Source: Caenorhabditis remanei (Eukaryota; Nematoda; Chromadorea; Rhabditida; Rhabditidae). From it: DNA of 64,000 bases. Below, piece by piece: positions 11,128 to 25,012 of this stretch. How positions within the stretch are numbered: position 1 is the stretch's first letter; each line of letters starts with the position of its first letter. Under the pieces are notes generated by a model. The model was not told the DNA's origin. It saw only the letters and a program-made list of their open reading frames with translations, and did no database searches. The position numbers were made by a program, and so were the translations under genes. Location: NCBI RefSeq assembly GCF_010183535.1, contig NC_071332.1, positions 15,004,001-15,068,000 on the forward strand, given 5' to 3'.

Positions 11128-12331
11128 TTTTAAAATTTAATTTATTCAAGGAATAAATGATTTCTAAAGAAAACACACTTTGCAAGAAAAATACTGCAAA
11201 TTTTTTCGTGGGAATCAGAGAAGAAAGCACGTAGTTTCCAAAATTCGTGACAAATGTGTTTAGAGTAGCTTCGTGATTGGGCAAACACTTTCAATCAAGT
11301 TTTTTTTCTTTTTGCAATAAAAGGGATGTGGTCAGCTTTGAGTGTTTTTTTTTCAAAGTATCAAGAGAATATTATTATCAAATAATGCTTACTTCCTTAG
11401 GCTATCTATGTCTAACACGGAGTTTTACTATTGCAGTTGACAATTTCTTTGTAAGGACTACTAATTATCGAAACAAATTTTCTTGACGTTTGGGTGCTTG
11501 CTGACTCTCTCTTCTGATAACAGGCCACGCCCACAGAGGGTCGTGCCTCAGAAACTGAACCGTAAGACCGTAACTCCTTTAATGATGTAAACACAGAAAA
11601 GTGGTCAATTAAAAAAATAAGCTTAAGTTTTTATATTTACACTCCTACCAAAGTTAACATCAATCAGTATCAACGTGGCACACTCTGTAAGGATAATAAA
11701 CTCAGTAGCTACATGTGAAAAATCTGCTCAAAAGTTCACTAGTAACAGTTATTATGAAAACCCAAAACACCCGACACCGACTAATTGAGACATTCACATC
11801 CTGTAACACATTTTGTGACATCAACTTTTGACAGGTCATAGGTATCTTACCCCTCAAAAATAAAGAGAGTCTAGTCGATGTCATTAAAACATGTCCACCA
11901 GCAGCACTCCTTCCGAATTCCCATCATGTTCATTCCCATATCCTAAACTTAATTTCCCGTTCATTTCTGTCTCTGATCATTGGCGTTTAGGGCCAAATCT
12001 TCAGATGAGATTACTGTCAGTGTCTAGAAAACAACACACAGAGTGTGAACAAACAAAACAACTGTTGATGTCTATCTTGACCATTGGTTCCTAATGGATT
12101 CAAAATAACAAGTGACGCTCCGAAACAGAAGAGAAAAGAAAAAAAGATAAGAGAGAAAGACTTCTTCCGTGATCAAATAATTTATCAAAAAATACATAAA
12201 TGGGGAGATTTTGAACAATGTACATGAGATAGTTGTAAGTTTCGAGAAATGAGATTGCATGGAGTAATGAAATGATATCATAGGTTAGAAGATAGAAAAA
12301 TGGATATGAGACACGATGATTAGGCAATATT
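11128..12331. other. Intergenic between convergent sri and nhr genes
   Basis: No gene is supported; open frames here are short and lack domain similarity. Positions 11434-11458 resemble the terminal repeat of the inverted-repeat element at 24568-25012 (CAGTTGACAA and GTAAGGAC), suggesting a solo end. The part near 12331 is the 3' flank of the minus-strand receptor. Confidence 0.5.
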
Positions 12332-15081
12332 TTAGGACAGGAAGATGTTTCTGACGCATGGATCGAATGTCATCAAATGGAAAATGTCGGAGACTCGAGT
12401 CTGGTTGTAGATTGCTTTCACTCCACACCGAATCGAGCTGATGAGCAAAATGATCTCCCCGAATCGTTCTGGACCACCATCTGGAGACTTCTGGCCGGAG
12501 TGCTCCATGAGTTCAGACATGCATTTGTTGTGGAGGTACTCGATGTCTTTGTAGGCGACTTTGCCGGGAAACGAGGCTGAAAATATGACAATTTTGATAA
12601 CTTGAATAGATAGGGAAAAATAAATAGAAGAAAACGGAAACTTACGAGTCAGAAGGAGCACTGTTTTCAGGATGGCACATTCGAATTCGTCGATTTGGAG
12701 CTTTTTGAACGGCTCACTCACACATTTGACCAGCTCGTTGACAAACGCGTAGTGGAATCTGGAAAATTAATTTATATTTATTAATTACAGTAACTCAATC
12801 TAGTTTAATTATTCTGGAACACATGCTATACCTAACCTTTCCAATCACTGTCTGAAGTGCCTAACCACAAATAAAAAGTAACTCACTCTGCCTTTTGCTG
12901 AGCATTTTCCCTCTTTGCATCTTCCTCCGACAATGCGAAAAAGTAGTCTGGATGCATGAACGTGTCATTCTGAAGCAACCAGAATCCATCATCCGCTCTC
13001 TGCGCAGTCTTGTATCCCTGATCGATCAAAAGGAATCCAAATCCGAACTCAGACAACACCAAATTCTTATCCTTCTGACTCAAACTCCGATACGGCTCGA
13101 ACTGATTTCCCCACTCATTCGCGTTCTCTAATCCCAACTTCAACACGAAATTGATGTCATGAGCTCTGGCTCTGTTGTGATACTTTCCGTAGGTCTTCAT
13201 CTGAACACAACCGATCGCGTCGATTTGATGGATACTGTAGGCTTCGTGTTGGGCCCGTTGGTCGCGTTGGAGGTGGATGAGACTGTCGATGTCGAATGTG
13301 GTGCTTGTGAGATCTGTAAATTTAGAAAATGGAAATAATAAAGTTGACAGTCTGATTGGAAAGCTATAAAAGTCAAGATTTTCATTAAAAACATCTAGGA
13401 CCCAGACTCACCTCCGTTTTCACTCTCACAACTGGATTGTGGACTCGGCGAGAAGTTCATCGCAACTTCGATCGACTGGCTCATGTTGTCACCGGTGAGT
13501 ATCGTCCTCGGCTTTCTTGGTCCAAGAAGGTCTCGACGTTGGATGGCTGCAAAAAGGAGAAATGTGAAGGCAGAGGGACCTAAAAGAAACAAAAAACGAC
13601 GGACTAGGGTGACGTCACTAATGGAACAGGTGGTGGACAGTCATAAGGACCGTTTAGGTTTGTTTTGTTGATCCCATTGTTGTGTGAAGGAGAGCACATT
13701 TGATCTACACACTTATTAAGACTGGTGTGAAAATGATCAACAAAACAGAGTCATTATAAAAATGTCATTTTGCTTCTAGGAAAGGTTTTTTGGGGGCTGA
13801 GTTGGGTTGAATTTCTCAGATGAAGAATGGGTCTGGAGTTATTTTTATTAAATTTATCTCCTAACCTGGTACCTTTCACCTGAAAAGTTATCTGCAAGAG
13901 CAGGAAACTGTTTTTTTGTTCGTCTCCTAACAGCTTTTCCACAGCTTTTGCAAACTCTTCTCTAAATTCCAGCACCTTTGGTTTCTTTGTATCATCACAA
14001 CTATTACAACAATATTTTCTCTCTATTTCCCATTCCCGTTCATGATTTTTAGCAAAAACCCTTTCTTTACACCGTCGGAAGAAGAGGCGTACACGATTAC
14101 GGTAGCTATGCGTCTCACGGGATTGGTTAGGTTATTTTTTCGGCGAAATGGGTAAATGAAACAACGAACTGCGTAACAAGATTGAAAAGATTGCATTCTG
14201 CATATAGGTACTTTCACTGGGATTTTTACAAACTGGAAGGTTTGTGTGGAGATTGATAGGGGGATAAAGAGAGAGAGAAAGAAGAGGGTTTGATTGACAG
14301 AAAATATGTAGCTTCATCGTAATAATTGATTGATATTAACAGGAAGAGATTGTATCAACCTAGAGATAGTCATGAGAGAAGCTACTTGTGCTATGAGATA
14401 ATCGGGGTTGAAAATTTTCACCGAGTTTCAGAAGCTGAGTTTCTGGTTTTGAATATCTTGGAGCACTCGAATGAGCTCTTCGAAAAAATTCAGTTCAATT
14501 TAACCAATTTAAGGAATCAATTTAACGGATGTGAGCCCCTAATATTTTGAATTTGTTCATGTTTCCTAGCTCTAGACTACCGTCTCCTCGGTTATTGTTC
14601 GTTAGAGTTCTATATTGTTTACACCAGTATACTGTGCCTAACCGTTCACCCTAAACCCCTTGTGGCATTTTTTCAAGTTTTTTCCTATTCTTTACACTCA
14701 AAAACTAACCTTCCGGTTTCATCCCAACATGGAAACATTTTCGCAATCGACAGCATCGGCAGACGCATCGGGAAGCTAAAACAAGATGAATCAGGAACAG
14801 TTCTTTCTCCTTTTTCAAGGAATCATAATACACGTACCAAAAGTGATCACACAATTCCCCTTCTTCCAGCATTTATATTGACTTTTGTTGATAACCGCTC
14901 TCCGAAAAAAGACGATGCATCCGAGGCAAGCGGGCGCACCGTATCGTTTCCCATTAACCGAGTCGCCACACACGGCGCACTGTTCAGATGACGTGGATGG
15001 GGATGAGGACATCGATGACGTAGATACAGATGATGATGAGGATGATGGTCGTGGATCCAGATATGAAGATGTTAGCATCAT
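12332..15081 (-). CDS. Nuclear hormone receptor (nhr family)
   Basis: Predicted 409-residue transcription factor, paralogous to the receptor at 2040-3423. Six exons: 14838-15081, 14710-14775, 13412-13546, 12887-13313, 12646-12758 and 12332-12576. The intron between exons 2 and 3 is long (about 1.16 kb). Zinc fingers: [21 protein letters not shown], then CVCRCCRLRKCFHVGMKPE encoded by the small second exon. Next comes AIQRRDLLGPRKPR, then a ligand-binding-like domain with GFGFLLIDQGYKTA, ending CVRNIFLS. The start is the upstream of two adjacent Met codons before the Ser-rich N-terminus; an in-frame Met at 15174 would add a hydrophobic stretch unlike the paralog. The two genes share exon borders around AIQRRDL and LLLTR. 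Confidence 0.9.
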
Positions 15082-18000
15082 AGATAGGGCTGAAATCAAG
15101 AATAAGGTTGAGGAGAGAAGCATGCAGAAGAACAAATAAATAAAAGATGACGGAAAAACTACAAAGTGGATCAAGAAGATAACAGATCAAAAAGTCAGGA
15201 AGGATACGATTCGGGTTTCCAAAAAGTGTTTTTCCATATTATCACAATCTCCGCAAAAGTGTCTCTTGTTTCAACCCCGGCCGCATTGTTGCCAATTTGC
15301 GTGTGGCGTCACCGTGCGACTGGATTCTTTCCGTCTTTTGTGCGCGTCTCTCTGCACTATGTTCACTTGATCTTTCCCTTTTTCTTTTCTCTTTTCTTAT
15401 TTTTATCACAATACATACAGTATGCAGATTGATCAACCAACGACCGAAACAGTTTCTATTGATCAGTTCTTGTTTTATTCAGTTGATAGAAGATATTTGG
15501 TGTATTACAGGTAAAATGAATACAGAGGAATTCGAAAACGAGTGGAAAGATCGAAAAGGCTTTGCGATATTTTGGGGAAGAAACAAGGCGAAGACATCGG
15601 GAATACGTGTAGTACGGGAAGACGGGTATAAGAGATTTTGGGGTCAATGAAGAAGTATTGAAAAAGTTGTTTTCAGAAATATCGGGAGAAAAAAAGTTGG
15701 AGGGATTCATGAAAGCACTGGATATTCAAAACACAGAATCCATCAGATAAGAAAAAAAAGTTGGGAATTCTAGATTATGAGATTTAAGGGAACTTTCAAT
15801 TCAGGATCGATGCCATAAAAACTAACAGAAGTTAAAATTTTCAATTCAGACAGGATGCTTACTAGCATAGGTTTAAGAAAAATCTCGTTCGTTTGATATG
15901 ATTTTTTTAAACGGTACCGAGCGCCTCAAAAGAGCTCAAAAGTAGCGGAAAAATAGGAAATTGTCGAGATTTCGGTAATATGGAAGTATCCGCACTTCTC
16001 AGATTGACATTTTATGAAAGAAGAAGAAGACAGAAATTCTTAGCTTAACGTTGAAAACACAACAAAACCCTCAACAAAACACACCGCAGATCCTCCGAAT
16101 CCTCAGGTTCGCGTACACCTAGCCCTCTCAAAGAGAATTAGAATCCTATCGAATTCGGATCCACATAAACAGTTTTTACGTTTAAATTCATTTCTTGCAT
16201 CCCTCTGTGAATACACATAATAATAAAGGGTTTGTGATCAACATATGTCTACAGTTAAGCGAAAGTTAGTTAGTCACGAGTTTTCACAAAGTTGGATAAT
16301 GAGCGAAAATTTAGCGAAATGATGTTTTTTTGGTTCAGCTGACTATTGAAAATAGAATAAAACATGGTCATTTGACAGAGCAAAAATAAACAAAAAACAA
16401 CTCTACGGTAGATGTAACGTCATTCTTGCAAGCTTACTGTAACAATCAAGGCGGTGCTAAAACGAGTGCTAAAACGCAAAAGCAAGCAAATACATTTGAA
16501 CTATTGGATGTTGTCTTAAAAATTTCAATCAGAAAAGAAAGCTTTTTCATATTTTGTGTCCTTTATAATAGACGGCTTCCCCCTTTTCTTTTACTTCCTC
16601 GTTCACTCAGACTTGCTCATGGGAAAGAAACGAAACAGAATGTGCGATCTTTGAAAATTCAATGGACACACACATAATCATAGAATATGCCGTGAATAAG
16701 TAAAAGGGAGACTCTCAGGAACTACAAACGTGTGAGATTAGAGACGAGAGTCTTCTTTTTAGAATGTAATGAAGCACGGAAGAGTGATCGAACGGAAAAG
16801 CAAATTGTAGACGTGAATAATGAACAAAAGTTCAAGGATTAAAGAGAATGAACCCGGAATAGCGTTCTAATCTTATTCTTCGTTTCGAGTCTCGTGGAGT
16901 TCAAAAAAAAAGAGAATTTGATTACTTCAGTTTCAACAATTTTATTATGTGAGAAAATGACGATGGAGCTAGACGAGGGGGGCAGAGAATTTATTCGATC
17001 ACAAAAGGAGATCATACGAATTTATTATTATCATTATTATCATGCATCTTTTGAAGATTCATGGAGTTTCTAAGGTTTCAATAGAACAAAATCTTATTTT
17101 TAGAATGTTGTATGAGTTCATCGAAAAAAAAACATGAAATTTCTTTTCGTATTTTATTCAAAACGTGGAGGGTTATCCTAGGTCAGGCTCAAACATGGTC
17201 CCGCCGGGAAATTTACGGCAGTTTGTTAGGATATTCAAGAGATTGATATCAGAACCTACAAATGTTTAAATTTCGAATACGAAAAAGGCTATCACACATA
17301 GAATCTGCACAGATAATTATCTTCCCTACTGAAACCTTCCAACTTCTAAATACCGTGCAAAACTACGCTACAATTTATCAAAATATATAAATGGGTTACT
17401 GTACGTTTTGAAAACTGATAAATGCAGACGTGAGAATCAGTAAAACATAGATGAATTTGAATTCGGATAAATTCGGAGACGGCAACGTACCGAAACTAGA
17501 TCAAAATCGTCACTATATTCAAATTTCCTTGAATATTTAAAAACAGGAAACAGTTCCGAACTGTGAACAGACTAATAGAAAAACTTCCAGACATGAGAAG
17601 TGCATAACAAGATGGGGGGGGGGGGGAAGCGGATAAAACGGAATGTAAGTGGGCCCATTAAGTTCTGACAGTCTCCATCTTCAACACGTAGCACTGGCAG
17701 GACAGGGGGGGACCGCGAAACTGTCCATAGTTTGATGCGAAGAAATATCGGAGAGAGAGAAGAAGAAGAGACAAGCGGTTGGGACGATGGGAGAAGAAAG
17801 CGAAACCGGATCCACCCCTCTACAGGTGCCTTCGGAGATCATTAACATGAATTGGGTGGACATGGACGTAGAATGGAGGAGAGTACGAAAAAAGTGGGGA
17901 TAAAGAAGAAGAAGTCAGGAGGAGGAGGTGGAAGAAACGATGTGTTTTGATCAGAGTAGCAAGGATCCCATGTTTTGTGTGTTTTCAAATCAAAAAATAA

Positions 18001-20231
18001 AGTTTGATAGCATGATAATGAAGACAACAATTATTGGCCATAATGATAACATACCTTGCATAGTCGGGAAAACATAGATCAAAGTTTTTTGCAGTCTGGC
18101 TACAACAGATAGTAAAAAACAACAAAAATTATAGTCTAGTTGGACCCCCAGTCTTGGTGATAAGACATGGGTTACGCGCAGTGTTCAACGAAACATCGAA
18201 GTTGAAATGTTGATCGCCGAGTGGGCGACTACACCAGGCAAAGATTGGAATTTGGAAGGCTTTGAGAAAAACATTTTGATAAAGAGGAGTAAAACTATGT
18301 GGAAGATTGATGACCTTGGATCACATAAATCATACTTGGTCTAGCTTTAGCAAGACCTGTATTTGTTCATGCTTCAGGAAACTCAACATGCTACAGTACC
18401 CCAAGGGAAAAATATAGGGTGTTGATTAGTTTTTACTGTCCGAAATGGAATGAAAGTATTCTAGCTGATCAGATACATTTAATATTATCTGAATTTTGAA
18501 ATATAGTTATACAAGTCTCAACCTATTGAGAAATCGGCAAAAATCTTATAAGTTACAGAACTGAAGTAGTTTTGTGCAATATGAACTATGACTACCCGAG
18601 GCACTGAAACCACTTGGAAACAGTTCCGAATTTTAAAAATGCAACACGAAAAATTAGCCCAAATAACAAGAATTTATACATATTTATAGCACTATATGAC
18701 ATCAGCGCAAAACACAGGAGTATGGTAGTCCATCTCGTGCAGTTTTTGAACTTACACGTAAGCTCCTAGAATTTAGCTTACTGTAATTGTTAAAGGAAGA
18801 TGCCTAAGCTTTTTGCGGGGTTCAGAATATAGTCAAGCTTTTATTGCCACTTATTTACATAAGACAAACAAGAGAAGAAAACATAACGGTCTTCAAAACT
18901 GAGAACATTATGTATTCGCGCTTCCTAGCAATGTGAATATCAAACAATTGAGTTAGGAGGTATCTGTCAAGGCATGTAAAGAATTTAGAAACTGTTCTGG
19001 AAATTAAGTACGACTCCTATTAGAAACTCACTGAGGCCGTTATACTTTCTGAGTGCAGGATAGTATTCAAGAGTATCCGACTAAACGCTATCCCGACTAA
19101 AATTTGTGTTTCAAATCGAGGTTCCCAATTTTTTCCGAGAATTCATCTCGAACTGTTCTCAAATGTTTTGCTCCGCCCCCATTGTGTATTGAATCGTTCT
19201 TCGAAAATCCGTACGAACATCACGCAGAGAATTGAGAATTCCCCCTCCGTGCTATCTTGATCTCGCAATAGTACATTTCGGATAAACGAATTTTCAATGA
19301 TAACAAGCGACGCCTGGTTTGGTGGTAAAAAATAAATGTAGTGTAGTGATCCGATAAGTGTGAACAATGTTCTCGTTCTATAAATTGGAAGTATGTAATT
19401 CGAGAAAAATTTAGCTGGGAGGACAGGAAAGATAAGTAGAGGACAGGATTGATCAATTCATGAAGGCGCATGATATATTTTGATCTTGTTTATCAATGTT
19501 CGTAAGGCCGGAGACTCGCGGAAAAAGACGAAAAGATCAGAAAGACTAAGACACAATCAAAGTATAATCAAAATCAGTGGATGGTTGTTTCCTAGATCTC
19601 AAGGCATATCGGAGAAGTAGAAAGATATTTGAAGTTTTACGAAAATTTGGGAACCTGACGTTTTAGAGGTTACTGTACTAGAGAGGCATCTATTTTGTAT
19701 TGATAATGTCTCTTTTTCAGTTAGAAACAGAATAGTTGAATAGACTACAACTTCTAGATAGAGATTTCGGAACCGGTGAATTGTGAGAGAATATAGAGAA
19801 TCATATCGGGAGAAGCTACTACCATCGGATTCACACACCTACAGTAGCGGTCTTAACGCTATGGCTTTTTTAATTTTTCAGTTTAAAATTTTAAAATTTA
19901 AGAATCCGTCACGATACTTTAATATAATAAGCTTTTTATGTACGTACTTTTATAGGCCACTTGTTCTGTCCAAAGTCTCTCCAGTATTTTATGGCTTTTG
20001 CAAGTATAAACTGTCAAAACTTGACCAACTTCTGTTTACACAGGATGACTTCGTAATTCCAAAAATAGACCTTTTTATACAAATCACGTCTATTCAGAAT
20101 TGCTATTAATAACTTCTAAGAATTTGAAATTTAGTCTAAAAATGTTTGGAGTCACCGAATTTTATTCAAAGGTGTCCTGGCATTTTTCTCAATGCAAAAT
20201 CTGCAGAAAGTAATTTTAGTACTTCAAGACA
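15082..20231. other. Gene-poor spacer, about 5 kb
   Basis: I find no open frame with a recognisable domain and no splice-connected series. A small frame at 15516-15650 (starting MNTEEFENEWKDR) is unsupported. Positions 17690-17940 are strongly purine-rich on the plus strand (GAAGAAGAA and GGAGGAGG runs). The region could hold distal regulatory DNA of the divergent nuclear receptor or undetected noncoding genes. Confidence 0.5.
17614..17626 (+). repeat. Uninterrupted 13-nt G tract
   Basis: A run of 13 guanines sits in otherwise AT-rich sequence. In C. elegans, long G/C tracts need the DOG-1/FANCJ helicase for stable replication, so length variation is expected here. Confidence 0.8.
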
Positions 20232-20435
20232 TACAGTGCGCGTCATAAATATGCGCCACCCCTCGAAATCGGTGTTTTCGGGAAAGTGAGTTGTTTTTTT
20301 TGGGAAATCGTTATTAAAATCGAATTCAGCGCATCAAAAAACCTATATTCCCAAGTTTTGAGAAAAAAATGTCGAAAAATACGTCTAGACCACCAAAAAG
20401 TCGCTAAAACAGCCGCGTCATAAATATACGCCACC
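20232..20435 (+). mobile_element. Tc1/mariner-like terminus with internal direct repeat
   Basis: The sequence TACAGTGCGCGTCATAAATA starts at about 20232, after a TA. The 21-nt word GCGTCATAAATATGCGCCAC plus C (20240-20260) recurs with one substitution at 20415-20435, in the same orientation and 175 nt further in. A CAGTG end beside TA and a paired direct repeat inside one terminus resemble the IR/DR ends of Tc1-like transposons. I did not find the reverse-complement terminus in the window, nor a transposase, so this is an orphan or truncated end. Confidence 0.55.
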
Positions 20436-22128
20436 TCCCAAAAAATGAGAAATAGTTCAAATTTTGTCAAATTTCTTCAAATTTTTTGGAGAAGAATCGA
20501 GATTCCAACAAGATCTTAAGGTATAACGTTCTGTCATTTATCAAAACTTCTGAGCAGCCACATATTACTATACATGATATAGGAATACTTGAAGATACAA
20601 ACAAGACAAAATACCATAACCCTGGGACAGCAGGACAACCACATGCTGGAACATACCATTTCACAAATAAATGGTCGGAACTAAATACAGTTTTCGGAAC
20701 ACAGAATACACTGCTCGGAAATCTCCATCAATCTTTTTCATGCCATTTAAAGGACCCGCTCCTCCCGCCTTTCATTCCACAACGTACACGTTCATAACAG
20801 GTACATCTTGATCAAACGGAAAACGGGGCGGAGTTAGAGTAGACCAAAGTGTGTTTCATACAATCCTGACCATCCTACATACACTCTTCGTACGATTAGA
20901 AATTGTTCTAGTTAACGGGTCGGATATGTTCGATCTGTGTTTTGGATATGGGTGAATCGCCATCGCCAATAGTCGATTTGATCATTTGATCGTATGTGTT
21001 GTGAAGCTTGGTGTGACGAACAAAGAGAAAAAGAGAAAATTTAGGAAAGAAATAAAGTGATTGTGGAGAGATAAGAGGGTAGATGATGGATATGGAAACT
21101 TGTTTTTTTGAGTGAATGAGATTCAAATTTTTTAATCGAAGTTTCGATTCTGTGTATTAGTCACATTAGTCAAAAAAATTCCATCTATATAAGCAAAAGA
21201 TTTTACTGGAGGAGCTTTTTCACGGTTTACTTAGTCCTTGATTTTGTAGAGACCAGTTATTTTTCATAGATCAATGTTGATCTTGCAGAAGTACAGTAAC
21301 CTTAACATAACATTCCGAAATTTTGTTTACCTATGAAAACTGGTCTAACAGTGATCCTTGTTGCAGGATGTGTTTGTCCAATTTAGCAAATTCACAGTAC
21401 TATTGTTTTCAGGCGTTTTCCAGCAAAAAAACTAGAACAAATTTTATCGAAATTCATTTTGATTTTTAAATTCAAAATTTCGAACAAGACTGAAAAAGAG
21501 AGAACAAGAAAATCAACTATTCTATGTATAAAGTTTTCAAAAACTAAGTTTACTCAATCTCCAATCGAGGCAAATGAATAAAACAGCGAATCGTTTCAAA
21601 ACTGTGAGTCAACCTGAGCACTTTTGTATCCTATATCAACATAGTGAACAATTGCTCGCAGAGCAAACAGCTAACAAAACACTACAGATCACTGCGGCGC
21701 TAATAATGCGCACAAGACTACATACACACATCGAATGTGCTCTTTCTTGCTCCCCCTCCCTCCCCCTTGAGCACGTTTTTTATCAGACACAAAAAGGAGG
21801 AGGGGAAACCCTATGCTAGAGAGATCGAAGAAAATATTTTGTGGCTGAATGAGTTGCAAGTTCTTTTTTCGCACCTGGTGTTGAGCCAAATGGCCAGAAG
21901 TCACAACTTGATGTTGGCTCAAGAATTGTGTGGAGTCTGCAAAGATTTTAGTGGCGGGATGGAGGAAACAGAGGGGAGAAATTACAGACATAATTGGAGC
22001 TTAATTAGGAGAACTGAAGTTACAATAAACTGAGAATCTCTAGTTGAGTCCACAGATCAAAGGAGTATTTTCAATAATTTGCACAGTAACCTCACACAGA
22101 TTTTAAAGAGAAATTTACCGTAAAATAT
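20436..22128. other. Intergenic, no supported gene
   Basis: A frame at 20486-20797 directly follows the transposon-like terminus but has no motif I recognise and may be part of that element. Frames around 21574-22033 look spurious. Nothing else is evident. Confidence 0.5.
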
Positions 22129-22322
22129 GTAATAGAGGCGCACCTAGCGGGGCCTGTTTGCCGCGGTATATCTTGGTTTCCAATAAATATATCAAATCTT
22201 TTAAATGAAAAATATAGCCTAATGTTCATAGAATATTTCTTTCGTTGAAAACAATTTCATATCTTAAAAAAGAGCCAAGATAGGATGCTCCAAACTCTTG
22301 CTAGCGGGTGTACCTCTATTAC
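22129..22322. mobile_element. 194-bp MITE-like inverted-repeat element
   Basis: The ends are GTAATAGAGGCGCACC (22129 onward) and the reverse complement of GTAATAGAGGTACACC (ending 22322). Inner arms TATCTTGG (about 22168) and CCAAGATA (about 22275) continue the pairing. No coding capacity. It fits a non-autonomous DNA transposon with imperfect arms. Confidence 0.65.
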
Positions 22323-24567
22323 AGGTTTCACGGTAGTAATATAACGATACCTACAATAAAATGAAGTAAGAACAATTTGGAGACGGTTTCTCTCGTCTGT
22401 CGGTAAACAGCAAGGATTACGGTAGATTTAGCGCGACTCCCATTGAAGTGACGACGCCTTTTGTAATGTCTTTGAGATGTTTTTAGTTTATACTCTTTTT
22501 TTAGTTGCTTAGAAAATTTGTTTCAGCTTCAAAAACCTGGCAGTTTGCGTAAGGAATAAAATGATCTAAAACTAATTTAAAAGCAACCAATTCAAGTGTA
22601 ATAGGAAAGTTTCTTTGCGGTTTCGAAACAAAAATCCGCGCACCGAGTTTGAAATTAATTTTCGAAAATTGTCTCACTTTGTCAATGTATTGTTTATTTA
22701 ACAGTCTGTGCAGTGCAGTAAATTTTTAGGAAGCTTTGAACTTAGCATTCTGTTTCTCTCTCTACTGAACCTGGAAGTTTGCAAATACTATTTATTACTA
22801 GATCGAATCAATTTTATCCACAGAATCAGTTCACTACCTATTAAAATTTTTTTCCTGCATCAATAATGAGAGTTTCTGGATCTGGAAAACCTTTTCAAGC
22901 TTAGAGGATTTCTTCGAAAATTGTTTGTAGTTATCAATTTTCGTTTATATTATTCAGCGTAAATTTGACCAAGCCTAAGACGCTCGTACTTTCGGTAGGA
23001 AATCCAGTGGTTGTTCTTTTACAAAATGTTAGAAATCCATCCATATCCTTTACTGTCGTACCGAGCTCAATCGAAATTTGCCTGCCATCTTCACTTGTTT
23101 CATGCCGACCTGTATTTCTTCTGGAAAGTCTTTTGACGCAGCTCGTAGCTTCGAAACCCCGAGCGATTTATTTCATTCATTTAGCTTTGTATCTTTCTCG
23201 ACACAAATGAAAAAATCAAACGCCATTTCTCATTTGCTCTTTTTTTTCGCGAAACCAAATTCCGTACGCAGCTAACAAAACCACAAATCTCAATGCATAC
23301 TACACACTGTACCAACAAAGAATGAGCAACAATGATCACGAACAGAAAAAAAGACATTTTGTTGGATTGGGGATCTTTCCATCCTCAAAATGAAACGATT
23401 GGGCACCTGAGCAAACTGTATTTTATGGAAACGATTCACTCGGGTACTGTAATGGTTTGTTTATAGAAAATCAAAAATTGGGTCGAAAAACGATTTGACA
23501 AAGATTGTAGAAAGATTTCTGATCGGTACAGTAACCACCTTAATCTCTGTATGTATACATACAGATATAGCTTGGTTTTATTTTTCAGAAAAAGGCGGAT
23601 CGAATCGTCCTGATAGGCAATTAAGGCTACCGTAGTCCTTTCCACTCTTCGATTTCCCATCTAACTCGGAAATCTAATAGGCCGCCGAACTTGTCTTGTC
23701 CCATAGAAAGATGTGGACTTGATAAAGTATCGGATTCAAATGTTTTGTTTTGAAGTTTTTGGGGACGAGGGGGATTGGAATGAGGGATGTTGGTGGGTAT
23801 GCAGGTTGGTAAAGATACAATGAAGCTGGATAAATGAAAAAACAGGAAATGAATTATACATACAATGATGAATGATCACAAAAAGCTGACATAGGGAAGA
23901 GGAAATATGATAAGATGCTTCAGAAAAGAACATTGAAATATCTCGGTCATCATGTCGTCATAATTACTACAAGAAAGCTTCATAATACATTGTGCCGACC
24001 TGGTTTAAAAAAAAACTATTTTAATAATGGGCTCCTTTTTGCTAAAAATGGAGCTTATTTATTCGAACATGTTCCAAAAATCATAGAAAAAGAAGAAATC
24101 ATATTTTGAAGTCAGTTTTGAAAATCGGAAAAGAGTTATGAAAGGTCGAATGCGAGAAACGTGAGAACGTGATGAGCATTTTTCTGAAAGTTGTCGAGTT
24201 GCTGCTTTTTAAGTGCAGGAAGATGAAAATATTTGTTGAAATGAGCTGAAAAAGGGTCCGGCGATCTCCGGAATGAACTTTGCAGTAAATGAATCAGTAA
24301 ATGCACCACGACATCTTTTTAAACTCTCAGATACTCTATAACTCAACTTTAAAACTTTAAAAAATAAGTGTAAAACGTTATTTTTCATAGTCTGCTTGTG
24401 AATTGTGAACCGTTGCACATTGTTTAGCAATTATTTATGATCATAAATTGTAAATACATTTATTTCGCTGGTCAATGACTCTCAAAGCGCAATTTTCCAT
24501 TATATTCTCAATTGAAAAGAAAAATCATTTCAAAATTTCCATAGGTTGTAGGATTCCTTATTTTTGT
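22323..24567. other. Intergenic, no supported gene
   Basis: I see no coding frame with family similarity, no RNA gene and no clear tandem repeat. Confidence 0.5.
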
Positions 24568-25012
24568 AGTTGACAACTTTTTTGTACGGACCTCTTCCAG
24601 AGAGATTCACACACATCCGTAATGTAAAAATTTTCTCATGAGAAGTGTAAGTTTTCTTATTTTGATTTGTATTAACACGGGGAGTCACAGCTGTAAACAT
24701 GAGTCTGTTACCTTTTATGTAGTCTTGGTCTATATCTTGGGATTACATTTAAGTTTGGGAAGATATCTCTTGAATTGACCGAGTTATGATATTTCGAAGT
24801 GGTTCAACTAAAAAAATTGAAACAATTGAATTCTGTCTGCCATTCACTGGGACCTCAAAAGGGGCACGTAAAATTTTTGTTTTGTTTTAGTTGGGGTAAG
24901 GTCTATCATTTCCCTAAGTATCTTTAAAAAAAATCTCTTTGGCTTTCGGTCATTCCCATGTTAACCAATTCATTACTCACTGGAGAGAGTCCGTACATAA
25001 AAGTTGTCAACT
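24568..25012. mobile_element. 445-bp inverted-repeat element
   Basis: The left end AGTTGACAACTTTTTTGTAC (24568 onward) continues GGACCTCTTCCAG. The right end is its imperfect reverse complement (24980-25012, CTGGAGAGAGTCCGTACATA onward). Arms of about 33 nt with an AT-rich non-coding centre fit a MITE. A single related end occurs near 11434-11458. Confidence 0.7.

Noticed and set aside
15516..15650. Small gene starting MNTEEFENEWKDR
   Set aside because: Only 44 codons after a possible acceptor, with no similarity or continuation.
20486..20797. Transposase remnant
   Set aside because: It follows a Tc1-like end but shows no DDE/DDD or helix-turn-helix motif that I can see.
21689..22033. Overlapping plus- and minus-strand frames of about 100 codons
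   Set aside because: No domain, splice context or codon pattern distinguishes either from chance.
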